Origin: Parus major
Taxonomy: Eukaryota > Chordata > Aves > Passeriformes > Paridae
DNA length: 64,000 nt
Direction of reading: 5' to 3'
NCBI RefSeq assembly: GCF_001522545.3
Contig: NC_031770.1
Span: 109,569,725-109,633,724 of the forward strand
In this document: piece after piece, positions 12,141 to 25,277 of the stretch
Layout of the letters: each line of letters begins with the position of its first letter
How positions within the stretch are numbered: the first letter of the stretch is position 1
Position numbers and translations under genes: made by a program
The notes under the pieces: generated by a model
Database searches by the model: none
What the model was told of the DNA's origin: nothing
Seen by the model: the letters and a program-made list of their open reading frames with translations, nothing else

Positions 12141-13275
12141 CAGTTCCATGAAAAGCATTGTCCTTAATAATCAGAAATGCAAGCCTAGAATTAAGATGAG
12201 GAAAGGAACGGCTGTGCCACACAGGAGCCATGAAATAGGACATGTAAATACTCTGCCACCACAGGCTGATGCCCATTTTTAGGGATATTACCCACTGAAG
12301 AGGAAATCAGAACATTTTGATGAGCAAGTGCATGTTTGCAGACATGTGCAAGCCACTTTTTTCCTGCCAAAAGACAGCTCTGTGCAAAAACTTCACCCTT
12401 AGTTTTTTGTTTGCAGTTACTCATTTACAGGTTTAGATTTTGATTAAATAAATGGAAATAGCTCTATGGGCAGGCTCAGCATCAGGAATCTGAGAAATAC
12501 TGCAGTGCAACCAGAAAGGAGGCAGAGCCAAGCAGGAGGGGTGAGCAGTGGCTTTTTGTCACTAGATGGAAGCATGGAGCCATCAAAGTGTCTGACACTT
12601 GACACACAGCCCCCAGGTGTCCAGGCTGCCACCGACACAGCTCCAGGAGTGTTCTGTGTTAATTCCCTGCGCTTGAGGGAAAGCCCAGGTTCCAAGCAGG
12701 CAGCACAGGGAGAGGAGATGTGGGATCGACTCCCAGCTGTGCATGATTTGGGCTTAAAGAGCTTCATTGCCAAGCCCTGTGTGTGAGAGACAGGCATGGC
12801 ACTGCCCGTGAGGCCTTTTTCAGAGGCAGCAGCATGGAATGATTCCATTTCCCCAGGAATTGGAGCATTTCTGGGGTGGAAAAGCCTTGCAGTAGCCAAG
12901 TGAGGGGTCCCCTCATGCTCCCCCCTCTGTCTCACCTCATGAGAGGAACGTGGCAGTTGTTGGACACCACATGGCACCTCCCAGCCAGGAACAGCTGAGG
13001 GGAGGATAACGTGGGATAAGGAGAGGTTTAACAATTTTGTCTGCAACCACTGCAATCCCCTCCTCCCTCCCAGCCCTGCTGCTCTATCTGCCACCCCACA
13101 TCAAGGGCAGCAGCCTTTCCTGCCTCCTGCTTGACAAAGTCAGGCCTTGGCATGAGGAAATGGCGTGGGAATGCTGCCTGTGACCACAGTTCCTGCACCT
13201 ACCCTTGTAAAGAGAGAAAAATGCATCCCAGGGGAAAGCCAGACTGATGGAGCTCATTCTTGGAGCATAAAATGA

Positions 13276-13350
13276 TAGAATCATAAAGTCACAGAATGGT
13301 TTGGGTTGGAAGGGACAAAAAAGCTCATCTAGTCCAGCCTCCAGTCCTGG
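13276..13350 (-). mobile_element. CR1 LINE 3' tip
   Basis: AGAATGGTTTGGGTTGGAAG followed by a diverged continuation. Confidence 0.7.
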
Positions 13351-13578
13351 GCAGGAGTGTGACTCCCTAGGTCAGGTTTCTAGGGACCTGATGTCACTTT
13401 GTGCCCAGAAGCACTGTGTTCCTCTTGGATTTATCCTTGGACAAGCAGCTTCCCCTCCAGTTCAGGGTGTGCTGTGCTGGACACACAGCAAAGGAAAAAC
13501 AGCCTGAAACTGCTTCAACTTAGTGTCTGTGTCCAGACACAGGGCTATGATCCCTGCTTTCCAGCTTGGCATTGTCAC

Positions 13579-13812
13579 AGGATCATGGAATGGTTCAGGT
13601 TGGAAGGGACCTTAAAGCTCATCTCATTCCACCCCCTGCCATGGGCAGGGACATCTCCCACTATCCCAGGTTGCTCCAAGCCCTGTCCAGCCTGGCCTTG
13701 GACACTTCCAGAGATCCAGGGGCAGCCACAGCTTCTCTGGGCACCCTGTGCCAGGGCCTCAGCACCCCCACAGGGAGAAATTCCCTCCTAATATCTAATT
13801 AAAATCTACCAT
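13579..13812 (-). mobile_element. CR1 LINE 3' fragment
   Basis: Full minus-sense 3' end from GGATCATGGAATGGTTCAGG to CCTAATATCTAATTAAA. Confidence 0.9.
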
Positions 13813-14317
13813 CTTTCAGTGTGAAATCATTATCCCTCTCCTGGAAGGCTGGGTTACGAGTAGCCTGGAAGACTTCCACTGGCCATGCTGCTCTGAGTTC
13901 TTACAGCTGCTCTTTCTTTCTATTAATACCTCACTTCTCCTGTATTGACACCAACTTCCTAGCAACCAAGGTCACAGAGGAGGTGTTAGGAAGCTGGGCT
14001 GATTAATAATAAATCCTGGGGTTTGATGTCTTTTTTTCTTGAGAGGCTCATTAGACAGCAGCAGGCAGGGTGCTGAGCTGGGATTTCCAAGGGAACCTGG
14101 CGGATTTGGAAAACCGTCTCTGATCAAATTTCCCTTTGAATCCCAGCCTTCCCCCTGCTGGGATCAGAATCCAGCTGGGTGAGGCTACTGTCCATGGGAA
14201 GGTGGGCTGAGGCAGGGCAGTGGTCCTAAGCAGGGATCTGAGTATGAGAAAGCCAATTGAGCTCGTTCATGATCATCCCCAAATCAAGAAAAGAAAGAGT
14301 TCCTGGTAGGCCAAGAA

Positions 14318-14462
14318 TCCTGGAATCATAGAATGATTTGGGTTGAAAGGGATCCTAAAGATAACCTGAATCCAGCCTCCTACCATGGGAAAGGACACCT
14401 CCCACTATCCCAGGTTGCTCCAAGCCCCATCCAGCCTGACCTTGAACACATCCAGGAGAACC
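14318..14462 (-). mobile_element. CR1 LINE 3' fragment
   Basis: GAATCATAGAATGATTTGGG to the TTGAACACATCCAGG block. Confidence 0.85.
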
Positions 14463-15147
14463 GACAATGTCTCCTGGTGGGAACAGCATTCAGCCTTCTT
14501 CTCCCTTTTTTACTGTTCCTTTACAAAGGAAAAGCATTTTCTTCCTTTGAAATCTTAATATTCACATTATGAATTTCTTTTATTTTGAGATTTTAAAACC
14601 TTTTATTACCACTACTTCTACTTATATTTGCAGCCTGTAAATGAACTGCCTGACTTGCCTGGCCCATGTTTCTACCTGATTTTTAAGAGATTCAACTCTT
14701 TCCTTTGATAGGAAAAATGCTGGTGCTTCCAGGAGCCTTCCACATCTTTACAGGGTCACTTTTCAGCAGGATGAAACTCTGTTAAGCTTGTTCCCATAGC
14801 TACTCTTGCTCCATTTCAAACTGGCACCGAACTTCTTTAAATACTAAATTTATTGCCAGTGCAGCTGCTTTAATGACAGGTTTGAAGCTTCTTTGGTTTC
14901 AAGGTTGGGTGTGTTTGTGCTCACATCTCCTGTGGGTCACAGAGGGGATGTGGGGTCCCCCCAGCCCCCAACAGACGCTGGGGCCTGGGGATGCACAAGG
15001 CAAATGTGCAAGGAGAAACCAGCATCTTGCAGGGGATTTGTCTGCTTCAGCTTTGGTCTTCCCCCAGCCACGTAGAGGATGCTCCCCTGGGAGCAGTGAT
15101 TTCCCTGTGATTGCCAGGGAAAACCAAGGGGCTCCCAGACCCATGGT

Positions 15148-15515
15148 AGAATCATTAAGATTGGAAAAAACATCCAAGATCATCAGGTACAAACCTTTGA
15201 TCAAATATTCCCGTGTCCACTCAGCCATGTCACAAAGTGCCACATCCACACAATTTCTGAGCACTTCCAGGGATGGTGACTCCACCACTTCCCTGGGCAG
15301 CCTGTTCCAATGCTCAATCACTCTTCCAGTGAAGAAATTTTCCCTGATATCCAACCTGGCCCCACTTAAGATAATTTTTCCTTGTCCTGTCACTTGATAC
15401 CTGGGAGAAAACACCAAACCCAAACTGGCTACACCCTCCTTTCAGGTGTAGAGAGCAACAATGTCCCCCTGAGCCACCTTTTCTCCAGACTAAACACCCC
15501 CAGCGCCTGCCAGGT
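15148..15515 (-). mobile_element. CR1 LINE fragment, different subfamily
   Basis: Contains GGGATGGTGACTCCACCACT, CCTGGGCAGCCTGTTCCAAT and TTTTCTCCAGACTAAACACC, the classical CR1 form, unlike the shorter copies elsewhere. Confidence 0.88.
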
Positions 15516-17055
15516 ACCAAAATTCTCCTAAGTCAAAAACACAGTCAAGAAAAGAAAGGCAATTTCAAATAAACTTCAAATAAAGCACTGCTTGTGCACT
15601 GTGAAAAACATCCAGGTGTTGAGGTTCTTCCCAGAGATTTTCCTCTGCTGGGCTGCTCACGGACACATCTCATCCACCCTTCCCACCGGTGTGATGGACC
15701 ATCAGTCCCCCAATCTCTGTGATATGGGGCTTTTTGTCACACAGACAGCACCCAAAAAAGGCCCCAGCTCTGTTGTGCTGGGCGCTCTGGAGCCACACAG
15801 CACCAGGGAGTGTCCAACCCTGAACCAGCTCTCGGTTTAAACAGGGGCAAAGAGACACGATCCCACGTGTCTGTGGGAAAAGATGCTGCAGGTTTTGCAG
15901 AGTAGGTGGCAACAGCCCCAAAGGAAATCTGTACAGGTTGGACCCTGGAGGAGAAGGGTAAAATCAAGAGGTGTCATTTGGGCAGAAGAAATCTCTCGGG
16001 GGAGTCTCGGCAGGCGCTGCTGCAGAGTGATCCTCGGCATTTGTTAAACAAACAGCTGGTGGAGGATTGGGTTTCAGAATCAAACTGCAACCCAGCACCT
16101 ACTGAGCTTCATCCATCATTAGTCTTTCATTAGGAAGCTCGTTCTTGGCCTGCTCCCCAGTTCTCAGAGAAGTGATTCAGGCAAATGCCAGCCCCGCTGT
16201 GTCCTGCAGCCTCTCTCCTTCCACCTCTGTAGCAAATGCCCACTTTCTTCCCATTTAAAGACGGAATTCCTTCCCTTCGATGAGTTTTCACCGTGAATGC
16301 TGCCACTGCCCCATCCCCTCCATCCATCCATCCCTGCTCCCCATGTCTAAGCAGGAGGAACAGGTGGGACAGCTGACCCTGCTGAATGAAAGGAGAGCAC
16401 AGTTTGGCTCCCCTCACCCCTTTCTCACAGCCAGTGCCTGCTGTCAGTGATCCCCCAGCCCCCAGGGACGGGGGATTTGTGTGTATTAGTCACATGAAAG
16501 GACAGACCCTGCAGCAGGCTGCTCCTGGGCTTTGCTTCACCTCCAGCAGAGGGGATGGCTTGCCACTGTATTCCTCAGGGCTGGAATCAAATGACACTTT
16601 TGTGTGTGTGTGTTTTCTTCTTTTTTTTTTTTTTTAATTTTTTTTTTATGTAAGGCATGCCACAATCTGACTAAAAAAAAAAAATAGAAAGAAAGAAAGA
16701 AAAAAGTGAAAAAGAACAACTTACAAGGATCCCAGCTGTGCAGGGAGATGCAGAAAGCTGGACATTGGGTATGAGATCTTTTTCCATCGTCGGTGGGATT
16801 TGGTCTCATTGGCCTGGAGTTCCACAGGCTGTCATCACACAGAGGGTTCAAGCACAGAATTAATGGCCTCTCTCTGTCCAAACTCTGTTAGTCTGGTGTC
16901 ACACACAGCAGACTCCCAGAGGGACCCTGCTAAGGTGGACTCACATTTAGGTACTGCTCAGTGAGCCATATCCCAGGGATATTATCCTCTCAGGTGTTAA
17001 AACCAGAAGCTCATGGAAGTCACAGGGATGAACACCAAACCTGCAGAAAGCAATC

Positions 17056-17128
17056 AGAGAATCACAGAATGGTTTGGGTTGGAAAGAACCTTAAAGGTCA
17101 CCCAGTTCCAACCCCTTGCCATGGGCAG
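17056..17128 (-). mobile_element. CR1 LINE 3' tip
   Basis: AGAATGGTTTGGGTTGGAAA to TGCCATGGGCAG. Confidence 0.8.
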
Positions 17129-18649
17129 TACAAGTTTCAGATAAATGTGGTAACTCTGTACCACTTTTCTCCTCAGTGAAAGCGTCAGTGATGTTTCACA
17201 GTTGTTGGGATCCCCTGATAGGTTGATCATTGCCCAGCACATCTTCTATTTCTTATTAGTGCTGTGAGTCTTGTTTTCTCACTCAAAACAACTTTTTTCA
17301 CACTTCCCTCTCTCTTTCTGCTTGCCTTTGTTGCTTGAATCCAGCAAGAAATCACTTCCCACCCAGTTTTAAAAAACCACTTGAGTTGAACCACAGCAAG
17401 ACTTTTTCACCCCAGCTTTTCATTACTGCCAGTGATCTGAATAACTGGTTATTCCCAAAGCTCCAATTGGGATTTCCTTGTGCCTGCTGCTGCACAGACC
17501 CTTTGACCCAGCAATAAAGAGAAAAACAGAAGTAGAGAGAAAAAGCACCCATAGGTGGGATGAGAAAGGAAGCCTTGATCAGAGCCTGCCCAATACATTT
17601 CAAGTCTAAATTAGTGCTTTAATCCAGAATGGGTTTGCATGCATTAAAATACAAATTGAATGAATATTCAACCCCCAAACCCAAGATGATTCAGGGCAGG
17701 AAGCCTGTTCAGTCCAGCCAGATGCATTTCGCAGCCATTTCCAGAACCGTGCGTGGAGGGGGGAGGGCCATTAAAAATAAAAGTGCCAGTGTTCCAAATG
17801 CCAGCCCTGTACCCACCTGTTCCTCTTTGAGCCCAAACGTGGCCACCTCTGACCCCTCTGTGGGTCTGAAGCACTTGGGAGGCTGCACCTCCCACCCTCC
17901 AATTCCCCACGGCAGCTGTGTAAACCCCAGGGGCAACAGCTGGGGACAATAGATGATGCCTCCAGCTCCTGGGTGGAGGGACAGCAAAGAGCATCTGCAA
18001 GGGCTCCAAATCACTGAGCTGGCGCTGGAGACTCAATTTATTTCAGTCACACAAAGTTTGGCACTGCTCCCATTTGAGCCCCCCTGCCCATAAATCCAGC
18101 TCGATTAGTGCTGGAGAGCTCTCACTGCAAGGTGTTAATTTGGTAATTGCCTGCCCTGAGGGATTGCAGGATGGGATTTGGGGTTCAGGGACTGCTCAGC
18201 TCTGCCATGACCCCGAGGGTATCCTGAGGAACTCTGGCCACTTGCTTTTTGTAACAGCAAGGATGGGGAGGGAGGAGAGGGAAGTGATGAAGAAACTCTT
18301 CTCATCAGTGCTGGATGAAGGTTTGAAGTTACCTAGAAGCTGCAGGAAGGATTTTTCCATCCTCTGGCAGCCAGGGACAATGAGTTTCACATCCTGACTT
18401 CAGAAAGGCAAATTGTACCAGATGATGGATCCAGTGTGTGGATGTTCCTGTCTACAGGTGAATTTTCAAAAGCCTGACATGGAATTGGACCTTGAGGAGA
18501 TCCTCCTTAAGATGCTTAATTGTGGACACACCAGTGGGATGAGATTGAAACACTACCCTAAGGCATCCTGTCTAAATACATGTCAGAAATCAACAATCCT
18601 TCTTCAGAATCTTTTCTCCTGCCTTGAAGGCAGATGGATCTGTCAAAGA

Positions 18650-18722
18650 ATCACAGAATGGCTGAAGCTGGAAGTGACCTTAAAGTTCATCCACTTCCAA
18701 TTCCCCTGCCATGGAAATACAC
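18650..18722 (-). mobile_element. CR1 LINE 3' tip
   Basis: AATCACAGAATGGCTGAAGC to CCCCTGCCATGG. Confidence 0.75.
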
Positions 18723-20054
18723 CCCCATACAGAGGAGAGGGCAGGAATCCACTGTTCCTATTCTGACACCAATAAATTAGGATAGTTACAAGCTGTCCAG
18801 CTCAGGGGGACAGTGGGACAGTGGCTTTCTGGCCTGGGCTATAGCCACAATAAAATAAATACACCTGGGCAGCCCCCTCCGTGCTCCTAACCTTCACCAG
18901 GTAAGAGGAACAGAGAAGCAAAGCCCACTGCCTTCCCAAGATCTTACCTTTACTACTGGATGGACTGAGAAAAATATCTCCCCTCTTCAGAGTTTTCAGA
19001 AAGTGGAACTCCATAACTTTTAAAGACTGGATGTCTTTAAAAGATGGAGCTGCCTGGAGCAGAGGTTTATTTGCCAGCTCTGTTCTGTGTTCACAGGGGG
19101 CTCTGGGAAATTCACCTCTTATCTATCAGCAATGATAACAGCAGGAGTAACATGAGATCAATGACATGTTGGATCCTCACACAGTGAATTTGCAAAGGTA
19201 ATAAATAAATAAATTCAATATATAAATAAACTCTACAATGGCCATTTCAGAGAATGCAAAGTTTCAGGAGACTTTTTTACAAGATTTGTTGAATATTGGG
19301 TGCACACTAGGCTAATTTTCAGTCTTTTTCTTGTCCTCATTGTGTCCTCCCACCCTTGCTGTCCCCTGGTTATGGTACAAGGGACTGCTGGAATGAAGCT
19401 CCAAGGGACTGGACTGATGATAGCTGTTGGCTTTCTCTGTATCAGTCCAAGGCTGAAGAGGTTGAAAACCTGAACCCAGAAAATACACCCAAAATCCACC
19501 ATGGACTCCAAGACTGGGTGTCTCCCAAGGGAAGAGCAAAGAATTTCCACATCCAGGACATAAATATTCCAGGTTCAAACATCCTTTTCATTCCAGTGCC
19601 TACACCAGTGTTCCCCCTCCCTTCCCCATCACCAGCTCCCCCAGGCTGTGAGCAGGCACCAAAACCCCCTCCCACCCCCATCCAAACCCCCTCCAGCTCA
19701 ATCAGCTGTCACAGGCCCCACATTCCTGCAGGACTCCCAGAACTGGCAGCTCGGGACATCTGCTCTTTTCCACCCCCACAAATATGCAAGCAGGTGTGAG
19801 GCACCACCACTTGCCTCGTTCCTGGCCACTTTTACCCAGCACTGGGAATGAAGGCACAGGCAGAGAGGATCTGATCAGAACAGATGATCTGTTCCCCTCC
19901 ATCCTCTTCATGTTCCTCTGGGGAACCTATAGAAACAAAAGTCAATCTCCTTACTTGAATTGAACAGCCTGGGCAAGATGAAACTTAAGTGTCTGAATAT
20001 AATTTTTCTCAACCTCACTCTAACAGGGACTTTATTCCAATGGTGACAAAACCC

Positions 20055-20178
20055 ATCTCATTCCACCCCTTGCCATGAACAGTGACACCTTCCACTGTCC
20101 CAGGTTGCTCCAAACCCTGTCCAGCCTGGCCTTGGACACTTCCAGGGATCCAGGGGCAGCCACAGCTTCCCTGGGCAA
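20055..20178 (-). mobile_element. CR1 LINE fragment
   Basis: CATTCCACCCCTTGCCATGA to CACAGCTTCCCTGGGCAA. Confidence 0.85.
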
Positions 20179-20486
20179 TGAAATACCCAGAGAATACAGA
20201 AATAGAGAGAGTACAGAAATTCCTTCCTACAGTGAACTTATAGTGATCCAGCATATCCACAATTTTAGGGCTGACAATCAGCATGAAACTATTTACAGGG
20301 TTGGGTTTATCTACATCCCAATGAAATTGAAAGTAATGAATAAAAAGAAACTAATAATGAAGCAAGGGTAGTTTCTGCAGTTTCTGCAGTTTATGCCCTA
20401 CAGGTCATTAACTGGAATTAAAAGAAAATAATAATTCAGCACATTCAACTTTTTTGTTGTTATTTTTCAGACAAGTAGAATTTTAA

Positions 20487-20695
20487 CTAAAATAAAATAA
20501 AATTAAATATAAAATAAAATAAAATAAAATAAAATAATAAAAAATAAAAATTAAAAATAAAAAATAAAATAAAATAAAATAATAAAAAATAAAAATTAAA
20601 AATAAAAAATAAAATAAAATAAAATAAAATAAAATAAAATAAAATAAAATAAAATAAAATAAAATAAAATAAAATAAAATAAAATAAAATAAAAC
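20487..20695. repeat. AAAAT pentanucleotide microsatellite
   Basis: About 200 bp of (AAAAT)n, imperfect in the first half with AATAAAAATT interruptions and near perfect over the last ~100 bp. The minus-strand open frame made only of FILFY residues is its shadow. Confidence 0.97.
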
Positions 20696-21049
20696 AATCC
20701 ATTCTGCACTGAAATTTTCATCTCACAGATGTGTTCCATGGGCCAAGGTTGTGGTTTTTGAGGGACAGCTTCCTCTCTTTCCTTAAGGAATGGGGTGATA
20801 CCTTATAGGAAATACAGAGTACATCTCATGACTGCATGGGATCATGTAAGGTCCCTGAGCCAAACTGCTGCTCTCAGTATCCTTACAAGGTGCACCAGCA
20901 GCTCCAAATAGAAATGGTCCATTTTTTACAGCCTTCACGTGCCCAGTTTGCTCCCAGCTGCCATCCTCACATCCTTGTGAAACCTGGCACTGCCTGCAAG
21001 CACCAGCACATTCCAGTGACACCAAACCCCTCTGTCAGCCTCAGTTTGC

Positions 21050-21128
21050 CTGGGACACTTCCAGGGGTGGAGCAGCCACAGCTTCTCTGGGCACCATGTG
21101 CCAGAGCCTCACCACTCTCACAGCTGAG
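21050..21128 (-). mobile_element. CR1 LINE internal fragment
   Basis: GACACTTCCAGGGGTGGAGC to GCCTCACCACTCTCACAG. Confidence 0.75.
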
Positions 21129-22011
21129 AATTAATGGGTGATTAATTAATTAATATCTGAGTGCCCCAGAGGGTCTCTTGGGTCCTCATCCCACCCTGGG
21201 AGAGGGCAGCAGTGTCAAAATGTTGTTTATGTTTGGGAAATTGAGGCATGGGATGATGTGCCCAAGATCTGGGAAGATTGTGGCACAGCAAATGTTTCAT
21301 TTTTTAAAAAAAATCACATTTTCCCTTGCATCTGACATAGTAAATTCAATATGATTGGCACAGCTGGCTGTGAAGCCACATGGTCCACACTGGTATTATT
21401 GAAGCCCTTCAACCTCCAAAAGAGGATTGCTGCATGCAGCTGCCTGTTGGGATGTGTCTTACCCTATGCAAACTCCTGAACTGTGTTTAGAAAAGGGGAG
21501 AAAAATCATCTCAGCCAGATGCTGAGGATGTCCCTGCAATGAGGATGGTGGAGTTCCTGCACCCAGCAACATTGCCTGGGCCTGTTTCATTTACTTTTGG
21601 TCATTTCTCTCTCAAATAATCCTATTACAGCCTGTCTTTCACCACAGATCCTGCCCCCTGCCTTTTGTCCCCATCCTAATAATTCTTTTTAGGAGAGCAT
21701 TCAAACCTCTGGAAGTGATTGCAAGGTTGTATGGTCACTCTGATTTTAACACAAAAATATTTCCCTTCCAAAAAAATGCTGAGAATGTTCCAGAAGTATT
21801 TTCCCCTATGAAGCAAGATTACACTAAGCATTGAGATTTTGACAGAAGATGGAGGGGAAATGGTAGATAATTTTAGAGGGCATTTCGGTTTATGTCTCAT
21901 AGGAGTCTGGTAAAAAGCAGAATGACAGCTTTGCTTGCAATTTGCTTCTCTAACTCTGAGAAAGGTGAAGATGTTTTAAAATTCCAACATAAGGAAGAAA
22001 AAAAGGGCAGG

Positions 22012-22135
22012 TGTTCAAGGCTGGGTGGGGTTTTGATCAGCCTGGTCTAGTGGAAAGTGTCCCTGCCCATGGGTGGAACAAGATGATCTCTAAGGTCCAT
22101 TCCAACCCAAACTATTCCAGGACTCTGTGACTCTG
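22012..22135 (+). mobile_element. CR1 LINE 3' fragment
   Basis: TGTTCAAGGCTGGGTGGGGT to GACTCTGTGACTCTGTGA tail. Confidence 0.85.
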
Positions 22136-22544
22136 TGATTAATATTATTTGCCAGTCAAAAATTCTCTGCTAACTTTTAGCCACACCAGTGGACTCATTT
22201 CCAGTCTCCCAGGAACAGTATTTTTTTTTAATGTGTGATGGAGAAGAGGTGAAAAGGCACACTTTTAACAACAGCAGGGTTGGGAGGATCCTGGCTGTAC
22301 TGATTGTGGCTCATGGAACTGCTTTGGGCTCAGCCCCTGTTGTCTGACACCAGCACTTGCCAAAGCCCAGCTCCTCTGACCATTTCTAAGCAAAGAACCC
22401 ATCAGGATTTTGGACCAGCTCCAAATCCAGCTCTCTCCTCCTCCTCTGACCATTAAAAGATAAAAACTTTCTGCTGTACCTGCAGTAAGTGGCTTTATTC
22501 TGCAAATCTTTGGTGGGGTTTTTTTTATATTTTTTTCCTTCTTT

Positions 22545-22900
22545 CTCCTGCCGGGCCTGAGTTCCAGCATCGGAAAAAGGGGTAAAATGCCGAAACGGGA
22601 CAGCTGAAGCGGTGTCACTCAGCAGGCCGCTGTCAGCGGGGTGATTGAGGCGGACAGGAGGGATCGGGAAGGGCCAGGGGCTGTAAAGGACACGGGCAGC
22701 TGTGGGGCCGGGGCCCTGGGGCGGGCTGGCCCCGGGGCTGGGCGATACAAAAGGGCCGGGGCCAGGCGGGCAGGGCAGGGATGGATGGATGGATGGATGG
22801 ATGGCAGCATCATCATCATCATCATCATCATCCTCGGGATGTGAGGAGCCAGCCCCGGGCCGGTGCAGGCTGCTCTGCCCTGAGACGGGAATACTGATGG
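22545..22900. promoter_or_regulatory. CpG-rich, promoter-like island
   Basis: An abrupt GC-rich stretch with dense CpG in otherwise AT-rich DNA, including GCCGGGCC, GGGGCCGGGGCC and CCCCGGGG blocks. It carries two CAGCTG E-boxes (near 22599 and 22697) and a TATA-like GATACAAAAG near 22745, reading plus. A good splice donor, GAAG|GTAAGG, follows at about 23342. It lies 6.4 kb before miR-206 and 12 kb before miR-133b, so it could start their common primary transcript. That link is inference, and a minus-strand PKHD1 promoter is the alternative. Confidence 0.45.
22779..22832. repeat. (GGAT)n followed by (CAT)n microsatellites
   Basis: Six GGAT units (22779-22804) followed after a few bases by about eight CAT units (22808-22832), at the edge of the CpG-rich patch. 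Confidence 0.95.
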
Positions 22901-25257
22901 AAAACCTTTAGCCAGAGAGCCCGCAAGGGGGTTGAGAGGATGCTGAGGCGAGGTGGGGGGAAATGAGCGCAGGTGGTAGAAAACTGAGGGAAGCGAGGGG
23001 AATTTAACACGGTTATTACTGAGGAAAGCAGGGGGGGAAAGGAGACATTGGTGTAGAGGAGTATAGAACAGGGGGAAATGCCCAAATCCCCAAACACCCT
23101 CACACACACACAGGGGTCAGTAGGATCAGCTGCTTCAAGAGATTTTTGGGCAGCCCCATGCTTAGGCTGCCTGCTGGAGAGCATTTCTGACCACCCCAGC
23201 TCCTGCTTCCTTGGGGAAACCTTGAACAGGATGAAGCCCAGCCTTTGCTGGAGATGCCAGCCCAGATAACACTCCTGGGGTGCCACAAAGCCACAAAGGA
23301 CCCGAGAGGAGGATGAAGGGACCAACTGCTCCTTTGCTGAAGGTAAGGTGTGCCATTTCCTTTTTTTTCTGATGTAATATCTCCCGTGTGTGAGGTTTAT
23401 GTCCAAGCCTGGAAGGCAGAGGCAGCAGCCAGTGCCTCACATCCAGGGCTGTGGAAAGCATCCTAAGGAACTCCAGGCAGGGCAAAAGATGCCATGGGTG
23501 GAAAAGGGAAAGGAGGTGAGGTGGTATCCTCATGGTTCAAACCAGGCCCCAGACTCAATAGCAAATTCCCAGGGATCAGACCACTCTGCCTGGATGCAAT
23601 CTGTGGCTGTGGCACTGGAGCATCCTTTCAAAGTGGGTGTGTTCAGGCTCTCAGCTGTGGGCAGAACAACCCCAGGGATGTGCTGGATTTTCAGGAGCAT
23701 CTTCAAACCCAGGGTTTTGTTCTCAGGGACAGCAGGGTTGGTGTTTGGCCAGGTCTCTCCTCTCACAAGACATCCCTTCAGGGACCCAGGGGCTGCTGGG
23801 GAGGGCTGTAGGGTGCACAATTTAATCCCTGGAAAGCTCTGCAATCTCAGATTGCTCCCAAGGAGCCTCCTCTGACAGCAAAGGGTGCCCAGATGATGAA
23901 AACCTTCCAGGGGAAGTGACCTGCTGGTTTTAATCCTCACCTTGAAATAAGTAGTGACCAGCAGGTTCCCACTGGTGCCTCCCTCTCACCATGTCCAGCT
24001 GTTAAAGTATATTATCCACTCTACTTTTGATTTATTTAATGCTCCAGAATTGTTATTGGACAACGAGGTGGTTTCCCCATTTCACTAAGGAAAACCAGAT
24101 GTCCACAGGTCCAAATCCACCCCTGTTACCCTCAGGCCCTTCAGAGAGCAGTTTAATGATGAGCACAGTCACCCCTGGCTCCTTCTGGAGTCAGCAGAGA
24201 GAGGCAGCCCCCTCTGGACACACTCCTGGGCCCTGTCCTGTGGGTCCTTGCTCTCCATGGGCTCCTGGTTTTTTCCAGCCTATTGGAATTACTGCTTAAT
24301 TTAACTGGGAATGAATGACTGAAGCTGTCAAAGCCCAGTGTGGGTTTATCCTCCTCTTGTAATCATTCCTTCATTTCCCTGTTCTTGGATCACAAGTAGA
24401 AGAACTAACCAAAAAAAAAACAAACCCAAATAGAGGAAAAAGAGCTCTGTCCTCTTTCCCAAGGCTGTACAAGAGGCATCCTGCCCTCCAGGAACTCCCT
24501 GGGGAAGGGTTTGTGACATGAGGAGACCCAAAAATCCCCAGATAAACAGTCTGAGGTGCAGTAAAAAGACAAGGATGATTCCCCTCTTTTTCAAGCCAAT
24601 GGAAAAAATCCTGCTGGGCTTCTTGAGGGAGAGTTACTGTAAATTGCATTGTTAAATTAATTTGCATTCAAGATATGGGGGAAAAGGGAAAACCAAGGAG
24701 CAAGGGAGGCCATGCTGAATATATATGGGCATTCCTACAGTCACTCCAGTTTGTTCCAGGCAAATTATTGCACCTATGTGCCTCAGTTTCCCCACCCAAA
24801 ATCTGGGAATGTTGATGGGCTTGGCTCAAGGGCAGTTACTTTTCTCTGGTGCAAAGAATCAGACTGGTTAAATAAAACATGATGGAGCTAAACCAGCCCA
24901 AAGGTCTCAGTTTAAAATCACCAGACAAAACAGAAAATATAACTTAGAGAACTATAATATGAAGATCTTTTTATAGTGAAATAAAAATGTTAGAAAGTAT
25001 AACAAGGAGATGAGCAGGATGGACAAATGACTGCTGGTGACTCTCACACAACCTTTCAAAATAGCCTTGGGCAACTCACTTATTTCCTCCCTTATGCCTC
25101 CCTTTTTTAAGGAATTAAAAGTCAGCACACTGGGACTCAGTGATGTTCCAGAGCTGCTCACTGAGGCCTTGTCCCCACTTAGGCAGAGAGCTCATCACCA
25201 TTTTAAAGCAAACTCAATAAACTTTGAGACACTCCCATGAAACCCCACCAGAGTTAG

Positions 25258-25277
25258 AAAAAAAAAAAAAAAAAAAA
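25258..25277. repeat. poly(A) tract
   Basis: About twenty consecutive A residues followed by short A runs separated by C. No retrotransposon body is evident next to it. Confidence 0.9.

Larger units (their letters stand above)
8636..22540. other. Long region without a supported protein gene, upstream of the PKHD1 exons
   Basis: Apart from CR1 fragments and simple repeats listed separately I find no exon-like sequence here other than the weak PKHD1 exon 2 candidate. The longest open frame (12444-13094, minus, 216 codons) has no family motif and low-complexity composition, and I treat it as chance. PKHD1 exon 1 (non-coding in mammals) and its promoter may lie here unseen. Confidence 0.55.

Noticed and set aside
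12444..13094. 216-codon open frame on the minus strand
   Set aside because: No domain, no Kozak-plus-splice context and no similarity I recognise; composition suggests chance absence of stops in a GC-richer stretch.
14899..15423. 174-codon open frames on both strands
   Set aside because: They coincide with a CR1 fragment (15148-15515); the residues are CR1 3' sequence read in a random frame.
20487..20702. 71-codon frame rich in F, I, L and Y, looking like a membrane protein
   Set aside because: It is the translation of the AAAAT microsatellite.
23390..23940. Overlapping open frames (161 and 136 codons) on opposite strands
   Set aside because: No motif or exon structure; neither strand shows family similarity.
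24346..24594. Hydrophobic minus-strand frame resembling a signal peptide (PKHD1 exon 2 candidate)
   Set aside because: It begins at a TTG codon, not ATG, and has no phase-1 donor in a suitable place.
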